Source: Abyssibacter sp036156195
GTDB lineage: Bacteria; Pseudomonadota; Gammaproteobacteria; Nevskiales; OUC007
Assembly (NCBI GenBank): GCA_036156195.1
Contig: JAYZUZ010000011.1
Location: 471,261 to 535,260 of the forward strand
DNA length: 64,000 nt
Direction of reading: 5' to 3'
In this document: positions 15,020 through 24,889 of the stretch, piece by piece
Layout: every line of letters starts with the position of its first letter
Position numbering within the stretch: position 1 is the stretch's first letter
The notes under the pieces: model-generated
What the model was told of the DNA's origin: nothing
What the model saw: the letters and a program-made list of their open reading frames with translations, nothing else
The model's database searches: none
Made by a program: the position numbers and the translations under genes

Positions 15020-16369
15020 CTAGCGTGACCGTTTGCGGCCCCTGGCTGGGGTCAATTCGATCACGTCGGCCCGAGCGATTTCGATGCGGTCGCGTCCAGC
15101 CCGCTTGGCTGCGTACAGGGCATCGTCGGCGCGCGAGAGCAGGCCGGTCAGCGTCTCCTCGCTGCCCAGCTCGCCAAGCCCGATACTGCATCGCACGGCA
15201 AGGCCCGCCCCGTCATGCGAGAGGGCGCGGGTTCTGAGCAATTCCTGGAAGCGACCCATCAGCGTTTTGGCGCCCTCCAGGTCTGTCATGGGCAGCAGCA
15301 GGGCAAACTCCTCGCCGCCAATCCGGCCCAGCACATCCTTCTCGCGGAACAGTTCTTTCATCAAGTCACCGAGGTGCCGGATTACGGCATCACCGCCCTG
15401 ATGGCCGTAGGTATCGTTGGTTTCCTTGAAATGATCGATGTCGACAATGCCCAGACAAAGCGGTGAACCCTGCTCGCGCGCCTGCCGGGTCGCTTCTTCG
15501 GCCTGTTCGAAGAACCCTCGCCGGTTGCTCAGCCGCGACAAGGGGTCTTCTGTGGCGAGCGCCCGCAGTTCGCCTTCCAGCTGCTCCCGCCGGAAGATTT
15601 CGGTCCGCATGTCCTCCATGACCTGGCGCATCTGGGTGATATCGCTTTCGATCGCAAAATAGCCCTGGACCTCGCCGCCAGCGGACCGGATGGGGTGCAA
15701 TGAGATACGGACCCAGTACGGGTGACCGTTCTTCCGGTAGTTCAGCAACTCGCAGGTGTAGGGCTCACCCCGTGCGATGTGCTGGTTCATCTCGCGCACC
15801 GTATCCAGGCAGGTACCAGGCCCGCGAAAAATCCGGCCTGGCCGTCGTCCGCGCAGTTCGTCCACTGCGTAGCCGGTCATGAGACAAAAGCCTCGGTTAC
15901 ACCAGGTGAGCTCACCCGACGCGTCGGTGATGACCACCCCTTCGCAGGTTGATTCGATGATGGAGCTGAGCTGCCTGAGCTGGGTCCGTTCCTCCAGCTC
16001 CTGGGTGCAGTCCTGAAAAACACCGAACAGCGCATGCACCTCGCCTTGTGGCCCCAGCTCGACCTCGCCCTTGGCCCGGACTTGGCGCATCGAGCCGTTG
16101 CGATGAATCAACCGGCAGTTGAACGTCCAGCCGAGCCCGGTGTCGATTGCGCGCTGCACAACGGCACGCACACGGTCATGTTCGTCGGGGTGATAAACCT
16201 GGATCGCGAACTCGAGATCGGGGGTGATTTCGCCCGGCTCATAGCCGTGGATGCGAAACACCTCGTCCGACCAGAAAAGATCTTCGGTGACCAGATCCAG
16301 CCGCCAATGGCCCACCCCGGCCAAGCGCTCGGCCGCCTGAAGCATGCGCCGCTCTGTTTTGTGGTTCAT
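15020..16369 (-). CDS. PAS-PAS-GGDEF diguanylate cyclase
   Basis: 449 residues. Two PAS sensor domains: the first (residues about 10-120) begins AAERLAGVGHWRLDL, the second (about 135-255) contains IIESTCEGVVITDASGELTWCNRGF. They lead through a short coiled linker to a GGDEF domain with the active motif RIGGEEF and an REKD inhibitory site five residues upstream. It should make c-di-GMP in response to a small molecule or redox/light cue; the ligand is unknown. No membrane helix. ATG 16369 has a strong GGAGG 4 nt upstream. It lies directly downstream of the PAS histidine kinase on the same strand. Confidence 0.92.
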   Translation of the reverse strand: MNHKTERRMLQAAERLAGVGHWRLDLVTEDLFWSDEVFRIHGYEPGEITPDLEFAIQVYHPDEHDRVRAVVQRAIDTGLGWTFNCRLIHRNGSMRQVRAKGEVELGPQGEVHALFGVFQDCTQELEERTQLRQLSSIIESTCEGVVITDASGELTWCNRGFCLMTGYAVDELRGRRPGRIFRGPGTCLDTVREMNQHIARGEPYTCELLNYRKNGHPYWVRISLHPIRSAGGEVQGYFAIESDITQMRQVMEDMRTEIFRREQLEGELRALATEDPLSRLSNRRGFFEQAEEATRQAREQGSPLCLGIVDIDHFKETNDTYGHQGGDAVIRHLGDLMKELFREKDVLGRIGGEEFALLLPMTDLEGAKTLMGRFQELLRTRALSHDGAGLAVRCSIGLGELGSEETLTGLLSRADDALYAAKRAGRDRIEIARADVIELTPARGRKRSR

Positions 16370-16517
16370 GTGACCTCCAACGATCGCGGACACGCGATCG
16401 CGTCACGCCTGACGACGTCGTCTTTAGCTGGAGGTATCGCCCGTTGCCGGACAAGCTTGAATACACCCGACAGACGGTGACAGGCCATGGCCACCCCACC
16501 GGGCCCGCAGACCGCCG

Positions 16518-18587
16518 TTAAGCGACTGGCTGAGCAGGCCAGCGCAGGGTAAAGGTCGCCCCCTCGCCAGGTCGGGCATCGGCTGAAATCGAGCCGCTAT
16601 GGCGCTCCAGCACGAGACGACAAATCGCCAGCCCAAGGCCCGACCCGTCGCTGTCCACCTTGAGCCGTTCGAACAGACGGAAGATTCTGGTCGCGTGCTT
16701 GGGATCAAAGCCTTGTCCGTTGTCTGCGACTTCGATCCAGACTTGGTCGTCCGTCCGGCCGCCCCGAACGCGGATCTCCGGTGATTGCTCGCCCCGGTAT
16801 CGCAGGCTGTTCTCGATGAGATTCTGCAAGACCTGCCCCATGAGTCCGGGGTCGCAAAAGGCCGTTGGCAATGGCGTTCTGATCAGCCGTCCTCCCGCCT
16901 CTTCCAGCTTGGTGGTCAGGTCGTCCTGCACGTGATCCAGCAGGGTGTCCAGCGGAGTCTGGACCTGCTGCAGTGCGGCGCTGCGGACGCGGGAAATCGA
17001 CAGCAGCCCCTCGATGCGTGACTGCATTCTGTCCATCGACTGAAGCAGGTACTTCACATACTGCTGGCGCCGGCCTTCCAGATTGGGCCCCAGGTCCTGG
17101 ATGAGCAGTTCGGAGAAACTGCGCATGTTCAGCAGCGGCGAGGTCAGGTCATGGCTGGCCACATAGGCGAAGTTCTCCAGACTGCGGTTGCTGAGTTCCA
17201 GTTCGCGCTGGTGCCGTTCCAGCGCCCGCGTGTGCTCGACGAGCCGTGCCTGCTCCTTTGCCAACTGCTGCTTGAGCTCCACTGCCGCCGTGATGTCCTG
17301 GAAAGCGCCGGTCAGCCGAACGGTCTGGCCCGCCTCCTGCTCAGCCTGACCCACAGCACGCACCCAGATGCGCTCACCGTTAGCGCGGATGAACGGCAAT
17401 TCCAGATCATAGGGCACACCCTGATGCAGGCAGCGATTCACCGCCTCCTGAATCACGGGTCGCGCCTCGGGCGCGTAGAACTCGATGGCCCGATCCAACG
17501 GTGGCAGTTCACCGACCGGCAGCCCATGAATCGCGTAGGTCATGTCGGACCATTGCAGCTGCCCGGTGGCGCAGTCCAGTTCCCAGCCACCGATGCCGGC
17601 CACGGCACTGACCCGCGCGAGTCGGGCTTCGCTGTCACGCAATGCCTGCTCGCGCAGCTTGCGATCCGTGATCAGCTGATGGACGCCGTACATCCATTCG
17701 GGCTTGCCGTCTGCTGTCCGGGTCCGGACGCGGCCACGGTCCAGCACCCAGATCCACGAGCCGTCGCGATGTCGCATTCTGGCTTCGCATTCGTAGTACG
17801 GCGCCTGCCCCGAAAAATGGGCCTCCAACGCCGCCCCGGAACGGGCCAGGTCATCGGGGTGGGTGTGTTCGGTCCAGGTGTCGATGGAGACCGGCTGAAG
17901 TTCATCCAACCGGTAGCCGATGAACTCGGCCCAGGTGTCGTTGAACCGGGTTTCGCCGGTTTGGACGTTCCATTCCCAGGTGCCAAACTGGGTGCCATCC
18001 AGCGTGGCGGCCAGCCGCCAGTTTTCCTCCGCCAGCGCAGCACCACGCGCCACATCAACGTCACGGGAGCGTGCCGCGTCCAGGACCCACGCCATGGCGC
18101 CGGCCTGAGCATGCAGCAGCGCCCGATGGTGCTCCGACGGGAACTCGGCATGAGGCGTCAGAGCACACAGCGCGCCCTGCTGCACACCATCCGCCGTCTG
18201 CAACGATGTCACAAACAGGCCGGCGGTAGCGGGTAGCAGACCTCGCAGGCGGGACGGCAACTCGAGGCAGGCGTCGCCACCGTTCGCGACCGCGTCGATC
18301 ACCGCCGGTGCCATCGAAAGTCGTTGTGTGGTCTCGACACTCAGGCCACGCCAGGCGACCGGCTCAAGACTGTGCTCGTGACGCCGCATGACCACGAGAC
18401 TTTCGAGCCCCGTTCCGAGAGCGATGACGTCGAGCAGCGCGGGCAACGCCGACTGTTGGGCCAGCGCAGGCGACTGGCGCGATTCGACCGATGCGACGCT
18501 GCTCACGGATTGCACGTTTGAACTGGCGGACACCTGCTCGCGAGCAGGCGCCGCATGACGCGCACTTCGGCCTGACACAGTCGGCAC
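16518..18587 (-). CDS. Soluble PAS sensor histidine kinase
   Basis: 689 residues. A GAF-like N-terminal region (about 45-170) is followed by two PAS/PAC domains (about 190-310 and 322-440, each ending in a VHQLITDR- or AFQDITA-type PAC segment), then a coiled-coil. The kinase core has the H-box FAYVASHDLTSP (His479), N-box NLIENSLRY, G1 DNGQGFD and G2 GSGLGL. This bacteriophytochrome-like HisKA class lacks membrane helices and a receiver domain, so its partner regulator must lie elsewhere; the adjacent PAS-GGDEF protein has no receiver. The start GTG 18587 is tentative; another GTG lies three codons on. Confidence 0.9.
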   Translation of the reverse strand: MPTVSGRSARHAAPAREQVSASSNVQSVSSVASVESRQSPALAQQSALPALLDVIALGTGLESLVVMRRHEHSLEPVAWRGLSVETTQRLSMAPAVIDAVANGGDACLELPSRLRGLLPATAGLFVTSLQTADGVQQGALCALTPHAEFPSEHHRALLHAQAGAMAWVLDAARSRDVDVARGAALAEENWRLAATLDGTQFGTWEWNVQTGETRFNDTWAEFIGYRLDELQPVSIDTWTEHTHPDDLARSGAALEAHFSGQAPYYECEARMRHRDGSWIWVLDRGRVRTRTADGKPEWMYGVHQLITDRKLREQALRDSEARLARVSAVAGIGGWELDCATGQLQWSDMTYAIHGLPVGELPPLDRAIEFYAPEARPVIQEAVNRCLHQGVPYDLELPFIRANGERIWVRAVGQAEQEAGQTVRLTGAFQDITAAVELKQQLAKEQARLVEHTRALERHQRELELSNRSLENFAYVASHDLTSPLLNMRSFSELLIQDLGPNLEGRRQQYVKYLLQSMDRMQSRIEGLLSISRVRSAALQQVQTPLDTLLDHVQDDLTTKLEEAGGRLIRTPLPTAFCDPGLMGQVLQNLIENSLRYRGEQSPEIRVRGGRTDDQVWIEVADNGQGFDPKHATRIFRLFERLKVDSDGSGLGLAICRLVLERHSGSISADARPGEGATFTLRWPAQPVA

Positions 18588-18713
18588 TCCGGTCCGGGGG
18601 GCTGAGGGTTATCGGACCGTGCCGGAAAGAGTTGAGTCAACGCAATCCAGCGAACGACCAGTGCGGGCGGCCCCGCGATAGTCGGTCGACGACATCGCTG
18701 GATGGCGGGCGGC

Positions 18714-19496
18714 TCAGGCGGCCCGTGCCTGCTTGATCACATCGTAGGCGCGGGTGATTTCGCTGGTTTTCTGCTCGGCCACGGCCCGCATGGATTCCGG
18801 CAGCCCCTTGGCCGCCAGCCGGTCCGGGTGATGCTCGGCCATCAGTCGCCGGTAGGCCTTTTTGACCTCAGCATCGGACGCCGAGGCCTGTACACCGATG
18901 ATCTTGTAGGCGTCCGCCAACTCATCACGCTGCGGTGGCCGCCGACCGCCTGCCGATCCACCCCCCTGCGCCATGCGCAGCGAGGCATCGAGGCGGGCCA
19001 GATCCTGCTCGGACAGGCCCAGACCACGGCCGACCCGGAAGATGAGTTCGCGCTCGTTGTCGGTGATCTGGCCATCGGCAATGGCCACCTGAATCTGCGC
19101 GGTCAGGAAAACCTGGATGAGATGCACCTGCCCACGACAAGTTGCGCGGAACTTGCGCACCTCGCTGTCGACATCGAAATCCGGCTGCTTGCCACGATTA
19201 AAGGCGGCGATAGCCTGCTTGCGCTGCTCCGGCGTGAATCGGAACCGCTGCATCATGGCTTCCAACGCGGCGATCTCACTCTTGTCCACCCGGCCGTCGG
19301 ACTTGCTGATGGCGCCCGCCACCGCAAATGTGGTTTCGAGAAACTGGTGCTGGGCTGCTCCGGCGATGAGCTTGGTCGGTGAAATTCGGCCGACTTGCCG
19401 GCCAATCCACCAGCCGAAGGCGGCCCCCATGAGCATGCCAGGCAGGCGACCAAAGGCAAAGCCGAGGACGGCGCCGATCAGAATTGCAGGAAACAT
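18714..19496 (-). CDS. djlA: DjlA-type J-domain co-chaperone
   Basis: 260 residues with the full DjlA layout: an N-terminal Gly-rich membrane anchor (residues 1-35, ILIGAVLGFAFGRLPGML), a central TerB-like helical domain (AVAGAISKSDGRVDKSEI and IQVAIADGQITDNERELI), a Gly-rich linker, and a C-terminal J domain with AYKIIGV and the HPD motif in EHHPDRLAAKG. Known DjlA proteins stimulate DnaK ATPase and affect Rcs/capsule signalling in enterics. Monocistronic as far as can be seen. Confidence 0.93.
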   Translation of the reverse strand: MFPAILIGAVLGFAFGRLPGMLMGAAFGWWIGRQVGRISPTKLIAGAAQHQFLETTFAVAGAISKSDGRVDKSEIAALEAMMQRFRFTPEQRKQAIAAFNRGKQPDFDVDSEVRKFRATCRGQVHLIQVFLTAQIQVAIADGQITDNERELIFRVGRGLGLSEQDLARLDASLRMAQGGGSAGGRRPPQRDELADAYKIIGVQASASDAEVKKAYRRLMAEHHPDRLAAKGLPESMRAVAEQKTSEITRAYDVIKQARAA

Positions 19497-19534
19497 GACG
19501 CCGGATTCTACGACAGCTGGCCCTGCAAGGAGAT

Positions 19535-19576
19535 GACAACGCCGCCGGACCCATGGAGAAGCCCGGCGGCGTTGTC
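19535..19576 (-). terminator. Strong hairpin downstream of the giant lipoprotein gene
   Basis: A perfect 14-bp stem, 19535-19548 with 19563-19576, with a 14-nt loop, 20 nt after the stop of the minus-strand lipoprotein gene. The following T-run is weak. Confidence 0.65.
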
Positions 19577-19595
19577 AGTTGGAACGTGGTGGCGT

Positions 19596-22500
19596 TTAGG
19601 GTCGGTAGTCCATGAACACGCGACCTGAGCGGACCACGGGCTGGCCGTAGGCTTCCAGCGCCTGATCCCAATCCGGGCTGTTGGTAGAGGTCCCCGGCAG
19701 GCTTGCACCCTGGAAGCTGGCGCCGTTGTCCTGGCTGATCCACAACCGGCCATCTGCTGCCGTGACAACCACGTAGTTGCCCACGCCATGGACATCCGTG
19801 GTGGCCTGCCCGATCACGGTGGTCCAGTTCATCAGATCATCGCTGTAGGACAGCCCGCCCGTGGTGGTCACGAAGTACCGGCCATTGATCAGACGGATTT
19901 CGTTGATCGGGCTTTGCAAACCCGGCGGCAGTTCGGTCCAGTTGGTGGCGTCCGACGAACTGTAGAGCTTGCCGCTGCCGCCGCCGAACAGGTACTGGCT
20001 GCCGTCGTGCATGATTTCCAGCGGATGGAAGCGTCCGGTGCTGCCGCTATAGACCTGCTCGGGCAGCGTGCCGGTGATGTCGGTCCAACCGGTACCGATA
20101 TCGCGCCGAATCTCGCTGCTCGTGAACCCGAACTGGGGATAGGCGAAGAACGTACCTGCCGCTTCATCGAGATCGGCATAGGTGCCGCGCACCAGCGTGT
20201 TCTCCAGCGTCCAGTTCTGGCCGTCGGCACTGACGTAGGCGATGACACGGTTATCGCTGCCGTCCTCGCCAAAGGTGGTGGAACTAATCGCTCCGCCCAC
20301 CGCGACGAACTGCATGCCGCTCCACTCGACTTCCTGCAGGGGAACCTGACCATTGGGCGAGTCGAAGTCCAGCGGTATGGTCTGCTCCTGCCAGCTGAAG
20401 CCGCCGTCGTGACTGATGGCAACGACCGGGTCCACACCGCGCTGGATACCCTGCTCGTCATAGATCAGCCGGCTGCCAGCCGCGATCAGGCGATCACCCG
20501 CCACAACCACATCGTTGATCGCAAACGGGGCGTGGTGACTCCGGGTATCCCAGTTGCGGGCATCGGAACTCGCCCACAGCTGACCGTTGTTGCCCACGGC
20601 GACGTACCAGGTCCCGTCGTACGCAATGTCGTTGAGCTGCTCGACGGCTTCGCCCACCCGGCCCTGATTGGTCCAGGTCATGCCATCCGGACTGGTGTAG
20701 ACATAACCCAGCACACCCACGACGACGAACTGCGAGCCGTCGAACAGAATGGCGCGCGGCAGTCCTGAGTTCACGAAGTGCTGACCGGAAATCGTGTTCC
20801 AGGTCCGGCCGTCCGTACTGCTCTGGACGGTGCGCCCATTGAAGACGCGGATGAAGGTCGTGCCATCGTAGGCCACCGTCGGGCTCTGGTTGGCCTGCAG
20901 GGCGGCGATATAGGCGGCGTCGTCAGCGGCCTCCACCCAGCTGTGACCATCCGGGCTGGTGTAAGTCCGGCTGCCGTTGATGCCCACGAACTGCGTGCCG
21001 TCATGGTAGATCTCGTTGACCCGCTCGCTCGGCTCAACCTCGCCCCACAGGTCGCCGTCAAAGCTCTTGAAGGTCGCTCGGGTCGACCCGCCCACCGCGG
21101 CGATGTAGGTCGTGCCATCGGTGGCAAAGGTCGAGAGGTTGCCGGAGGTGCTGTCCTGCAGCACCGGCGCATTGGCCGCCACCCACAGCTCCGTGTTGGT
21201 GCTGCGGAAGATCTGCCCACGGCCACCGATAGCAAAGAACTGCGTGCCATCCCAGATCACCCGGTTGAGGTGGTTGAAGGTCTGGCGTGGCGACACCATG
21301 CGCCAGCCGTCCGAGACCTTCGCCGGTCCGTCATCCTGCGGATCACCAAAGAAGCCGGCGGTGCTCTGCCCCAGGGCAATGGTACCGATGGTGCCCGTGG
21401 CCACGGTCAGCAAATCGCTGGTGAGTGAGTAGACGGTCAGGTCCCGCAGATTGGGGCCAATCATCATCACATCGTCACCGACGATCACGTACAGCCCATT
21501 GGCCACGGTGATGTCGCGCAGATGGGCGTTAATGCCCCCCAGTGACAACCAGTTGAATCCATCGGCACTGACGGCCAAGGCGTTCTGGCCCACGACCACG
21601 AACTGACTGCCGTCCCAGGTCACCGCTCGCAGGTCCGGCGTACCGGGAATCGGATTGGCCAGGGTCCAGGTTTGCCCGCCGTCCACGCTGGTCACGATGT
21701 CACCGTCCAGTGCCACGGCGACGTAGGTGCCGTTGTGCTCGGTGATGTCCTGCAGGTTGCGGGAGCTGCCGGTGGCGACTTCGGTCCAGTTGCTCAGATC
21801 AGTGGACAGGAAGGCGCGACCGCCCAGTCCGACCCCGACATACCGGCCCGACTGACCCTCCAGGTACTGCATGTTCAGGATGGCCTGATTACCCGGCAGG
21901 TCGGTCCAGTTGCTGCCGTCTGTGCTGGTGGACAGGAACGCGCTGCGCACGGCGATGAACTGACTGCCATCGAACTCGATATCGGTCGGACCACCCTCGA
22001 ACGCCCCCCCACCGGTGAAGTTTGCACCGTCGGTTGTGACGAACGGCAGGCTGTTGAACTGCCCAGCCATGACAAACCGACCATTCCCCCACTCGGCATC
22101 GAGAATCGTGCCGCTGGGCGGGGTGGCAATCGGTGCCATGCCGCCGATCACGTCGGCGCAGCTGGCATTCAGGATCAGGTCACGACCCGGCATGGTCCCG
22201 GCAGCCGAGGTCGGCGTGGGTGTGCAGCGCTGACCGTCGGGCTGACGGGTGATTTCGAAGGTATAGGGCGCACCCTCCTCGGCGGTGCCGTCCACGATCC
22301 GTACCGAGGAATTGCTCTGCGTGTAGGTATCGTTCAGCGGCACGCCATCCAGCGTGAAGCGGTAGTCCAGCGTGCCGCCGGTCTCCATGCCGCTGATGAA
22401 CAGGTCCACGCTGTAGCGACCCGCCTCGGCGCAGCTGATGTCGATGTTGGTGATATCCGCGCCATTCACTGCACCCGAACCGTTGGCCACGGAGCAGACC

Positions 22501-24653
22501 AGGCCCGATGAGGGCTGTGCCCGCACGGTGTAGTCGCTGCCGTCGGCCACGGTGGTGGAGTAGGTCACCGGACCATTGCGCAGGCCACCATCGTTGGCGA
22601 TACCGCCCCCGATCAGCAGCTCCCATTGCCCCATGGAGGAGGTTCCGGGCACGCCGGAGATGGTCCCGGATAGCGTGTAGGTGCTCGGCGTCGAGCAGCT
22701 GATGTCCACATTCGTGATGTTGCCGCCAGACACCGTGCCAGTCGCATTGGCCACGCTGCAGACCAGACCGCCTGAGGGCGAGGCCGTCACTTCGTAGCTG
22801 GCGCCATCGGACACGCCGGTTGCGTAGATCACCGCACCATCGCGTAGCGGGCCATCAGCCACCAGCGAACCACCGATGAAGATCTCCCACTGGCCACTGG
22901 CCGTGGTGCCTGCTCCGGCAATATTGCCGCTGATGTCGTAGGTGCTGGCCTGGGCCGACATGCAGTTGATGTCGATGCCCGTGACATCGGCACCGGCCAC
23001 TGTCCCGGCCGCATTCGCCACGGTGCAGCTGTAACCGGTGGGCGCGAACGCACGCACGATGTAACTCGAGCCGTCGGCAACATCAGCCGTGTTGTAGGTA
23101 ATGGGCCCATTGGCCATGGCGTTGCCCGCCACCACCGTGCCGTTGACTTCAACCTCGTAGGTTCCGGTGTCGCCGGTGCTGGGCAGACCGGAGATCGTGC
23201 CCTTGAGGTCGTAACCGCTCTGCTGCGTGCAGTTGATGTCGACACCCGTGACATCGCCCCCACTGACCGTGCCCGAAAAATTGGTCGTCGTGCAGTGGAG
23301 TCCGCCGGCCGGCGTGGCAATCACCTGGTAGGAGGTGCCATCGGCAACCGGAGACCCGTTGTAGGTGACCGCACCGTCGACCAGAGGCCCGTCGTTAGCC
23401 AGCGATCCGTTCAGGAACAATTCCCACTGACCGCTGGAGCCGGCGCTGCCCGCACCCGCAATCGTGCCTTCAATATCGAAGCTCGAAGCCGACGCCACTG
23501 TCCGCGACGTAAAGGCCTGCATGACCGTCCCGACCGTCAGGGTGGTGGTCACGGCCGTATCGAAGCTGCTGGCGGAGGTATGGCGCACGCACAGCGTCTG
23601 GCCAACCTCGACCACACCCGCGGCCGTGGTAAAGCCGCTGGGCTGGCAGTTGGGGGACCACTCGCCATTGGTGACCGCGACATCGACAGTGGAGTCGATA
23701 CCGCTGATGGTCACGGTGTTGGACGTGACCACCGTATCCAGCGGCACGCCGGTCTGGTCTGCGAATGCGAAGGCATCGGGCGTTTCATCCGGCCCACCCG
23801 TGCTGGCCATGCGCAGCTGACCGAGGAAGGCCGGGACACCACTGGCCTGTGCCTGGCTGGCGTCGCCGACGTTGATCTCGTTGAAGTTGCCGCTGTCGTT
23901 GTTAGACAGCGCGTACTCGATTTGCGCCGCGCCATCCAGCCAGATGATCTCGGCGGTGTTCGGTGTGCCGCCGAAGCTGCGATAAAAGGGATTGCCCAGG
24001 ACGCCGGCCGGCACGGTCAGGCGGCCATCGCTGCCCACCGTGACGTTGACCGACTCACCATCGGAGAACGGCCCGCCGGCTGCAGCCTGCTCGTAGGTGA
24101 GCGTGTAGCTGCCCACCAGGGCGCTGTTGATCGTGGCCGGCGTGGTCACACCAGCTCCGCCCGTCCGCGTGCCCGGTGCGCCGGGATCCACGACAACGCC
24201 ATTGGCCACGCCATCGTCGTCGCCGCGCCCGCCGTCGACCAGGGTCAACGTGACGGTGCTGCCGGTGATTCGCGCGCCCTCGACACCATCGAAATCAAAC
24301 GGTGTGAACTGGCCGTTCTGCACCTTGTAGTAGGTGTTGGGAGCGGCACCTGCAGGCAGTTCGATGGTGACGTCCACCGAGCCGCCAGGCGTCAGCCCCG
24401 TGACACTGAAGTCGTAAAACCCATGGTCGAAATTCACGCCGGCCGGTGCGGCAGCAGGCGCCGGATTCGGCACGACACGCGCCTGGCTGAGCGTACCTGC
24501 CGATGCACTCAGTGAGACGGTGCCGCCGCCGGGGGCGGTGAGCTGGGTCTGGCCATCGCGGGCATTCAGCAGATTGATTTCTGCGGGATCACCACAGGCG
24601 ACGAGCCCAAGCGCCAGCGCGGCGCAGGACAGGGTTCTCAGAATCGCAGGCAT
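19596..24653 (-). CDS. Giant secreted lipoprotein with tandem repeats and BNR/propeller-like region
   Basis: 1685 residues from ATG 24653, which follows a GGGGAG box. The signal peptide ends in lipobox LVAC, so it is an exported lipoprotein. A choice-of-anchor-like beta domain (NFDHGFYDFSVTGLTPGG) comes first. About residues 388-838 hold five ~90-residue repeats, four of which begin like YDLSGTISG and each carrying paired Cys. The final ~840 residues are many DG-x-x-W-T units with NG/DGSQFVVVG strands, like sialidase/photosystem-assembly (BNR/YCF48) propellers. It is probably displayed on the outer membrane or released; the ligand is unknown. It is divergent from the MCE operon. Confidence 0.85.
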   Translation of the reverse strand: MPAILRTLSCAALALGLVACGDPAEINLLNARDGQTQLTAPGGGTVSLSASAGTLSQARVVPNPAPAAAPAGVNFDHGFYDFSVTGLTPGGSVDVTIELPAGAAPNTYYKVQNGQFTPFDFDGVEGARITGSTVTLTLVDGGRGDDDGVANGVVVDPGAPGTRTGGAGVTTPATINSALVGSYTLTYEQAAAGGPFSDGESVNVTVGSDGRLTVPAGVLGNPFYRSFGGTPNTAEIIWLDGAAQIEYALSNNDSGNFNEINVGDASQAQASGVPAFLGQLRMASTGGPDETPDAFAFADQTGVPLDTVVTSNTVTISGIDSTVDVAVTNGEWSPNCQPSGFTTAAGVVEVGQTLCVRHTSASSFDTAVTTTLTVGTVMQAFTSRTVASASSFDIEGTIAGAGSAGSSGQWELFLNGSLANDGPLVDGAVTYNGSPVADGTSYQVIATPAGGLHCTTTNFSGTVSGGDVTGVDINCTQQSGYDLKGTISGLPSTGDTGTYEVEVNGTVVAGNAMANGPITYNTADVADGSSYIVRAFAPTGYSCTVANAAGTVAGADVTGIDINCMSAQASTYDISGNIAGAGTTASGQWEIFIGGSLVADGPLRDGAVIYATGVSDGASYEVTASPSGGLVCSVANATGTVSGGNITNVDISCSTPSTYTLSGTISGVPGTSSMGQWELLIGGGIANDGGLRNGPVTYSTTVADGSDYTVRAQPSSGLVCSVANGSGAVNGADITNIDISCAEAGRYSVDLFISGMETGGTLDYRFTLDGVPLNDTYTQSNSSVRIVDGTAEEGAPYTFEITRQPDGQRCTPTPTSAAGTMPGRDLILNASCADVIGGMAPIATPPSGTILDAEWGNGRFVMAGQFNSLPFVTTDGANFTGGGAFEGGPTDIEFDGSQFIAVRSAFLSTSTDGSNWTDLPGNQAILNMQYLEGQSGRYVGVGLGGRAFLSTDLSNWTEVATGSSRNLQDITEHNGTYVAVALDGDIVTSVDGGQTWTLANPIPGTPDLRAVTWDGSQFVVVGQNALAVSADGFNWLSLGGINAHLRDITVANGLYVIVGDDVMMIGPNLRDLTVYSLTSDLLTVATGTIGTIALGQSTAGFFGDPQDDGPAKVSDGWRMVSPRQTFNHLNRVIWDGTQFFAIGGRGQIFRSTNTELWVAANAPVLQDSTSGNLSTFATDGTTYIAAVGGSTRATFKSFDGDLWGEVEPSERVNEIYHDGTQFVGINGSRTYTSPDGHSWVEAADDAAYIAALQANQSPTVAYDGTTFIRVFNGRTVQSSTDGRTWNTISGQHFVNSGLPRAILFDGSQFVVVGVLGYVYTSPDGMTWTNQGRVGEAVEQLNDIAYDGTWYVAVGNNGQLWASSDARNWDTRSHHAPFAINDVVVAGDRLIAAGSRLIYDEQGIQRGVDPVVAISHDGGFSWQEQTIPLDFDSPNGQVPLQEVEWSGMQFVAVGGAISSTTFGEDGSDNRVIAYVSADGQNWTLENTLVRGTYADLDEAAGTFFAYPQFGFTSSEIRRDIGTGWTDITGTLPEQVYSGSTGRFHPLEIMHDGSQYLFGGGSGKLYSSSDATNWTELPPGLQSPINEIRLINGRYFVTTTGGLSYSDDLMNWTTVIGQATTDVHGVGNYVVVTAADGRLWISQDNGASFQGASLPGTSTNSPDWDQALEAYGQPVVRSGRVFMDYRP
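22140..23490 (-). repeat. Five tandem ~265-bp coding repeats in the lipoprotein gene
   Basis: Units begin near 23489, 23220, 22947, 22683 and 22412. Each encodes a YxLSGTISG-like opening, a GQWEL segment, DGxxYxVxAxPxxGLxC and a terminal VDISC. The fifth unit is the most divergent. Confidence 0.8.
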
Positions 24654-24889
24654 GGGTTCCACTCCCCGGGGATTTGGTCGGGGGAACGTTAGGCGCCCAC
24701 CGCCCGGCCCCATACCCCCCAGACGGGGGTGCGCCCCAGGCGGCGACACATTCCGCCTGTGCTGCGGCCTCCCCCATCTGGAGGACGCCGACAGCCGACT
24801 TGAGATTTACCCTCTGGCTTTCATAATCACGGCATTGGTGGTGGTCGCGACGGGGAACAGCGCGGCCGCCGCTGCGACAGGGAGTGGTC

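Noticed and set aside
23295..24515. 406-codon plus-strand open frame opposite the giant lipoprotein gene
   Set aside because: It is a GC-rich shadow frame with no recognisable domain, opposite a gene with clear repeats, signal peptide and ribosome-binding site.
24688..24694. Isolated GTTAGGC core sequence in the intergenic region left of the MCE operon
   Set aside because: No partner R'' box, no palindrome and no cassette-like ORF; a 7-bp match is expected by chance.
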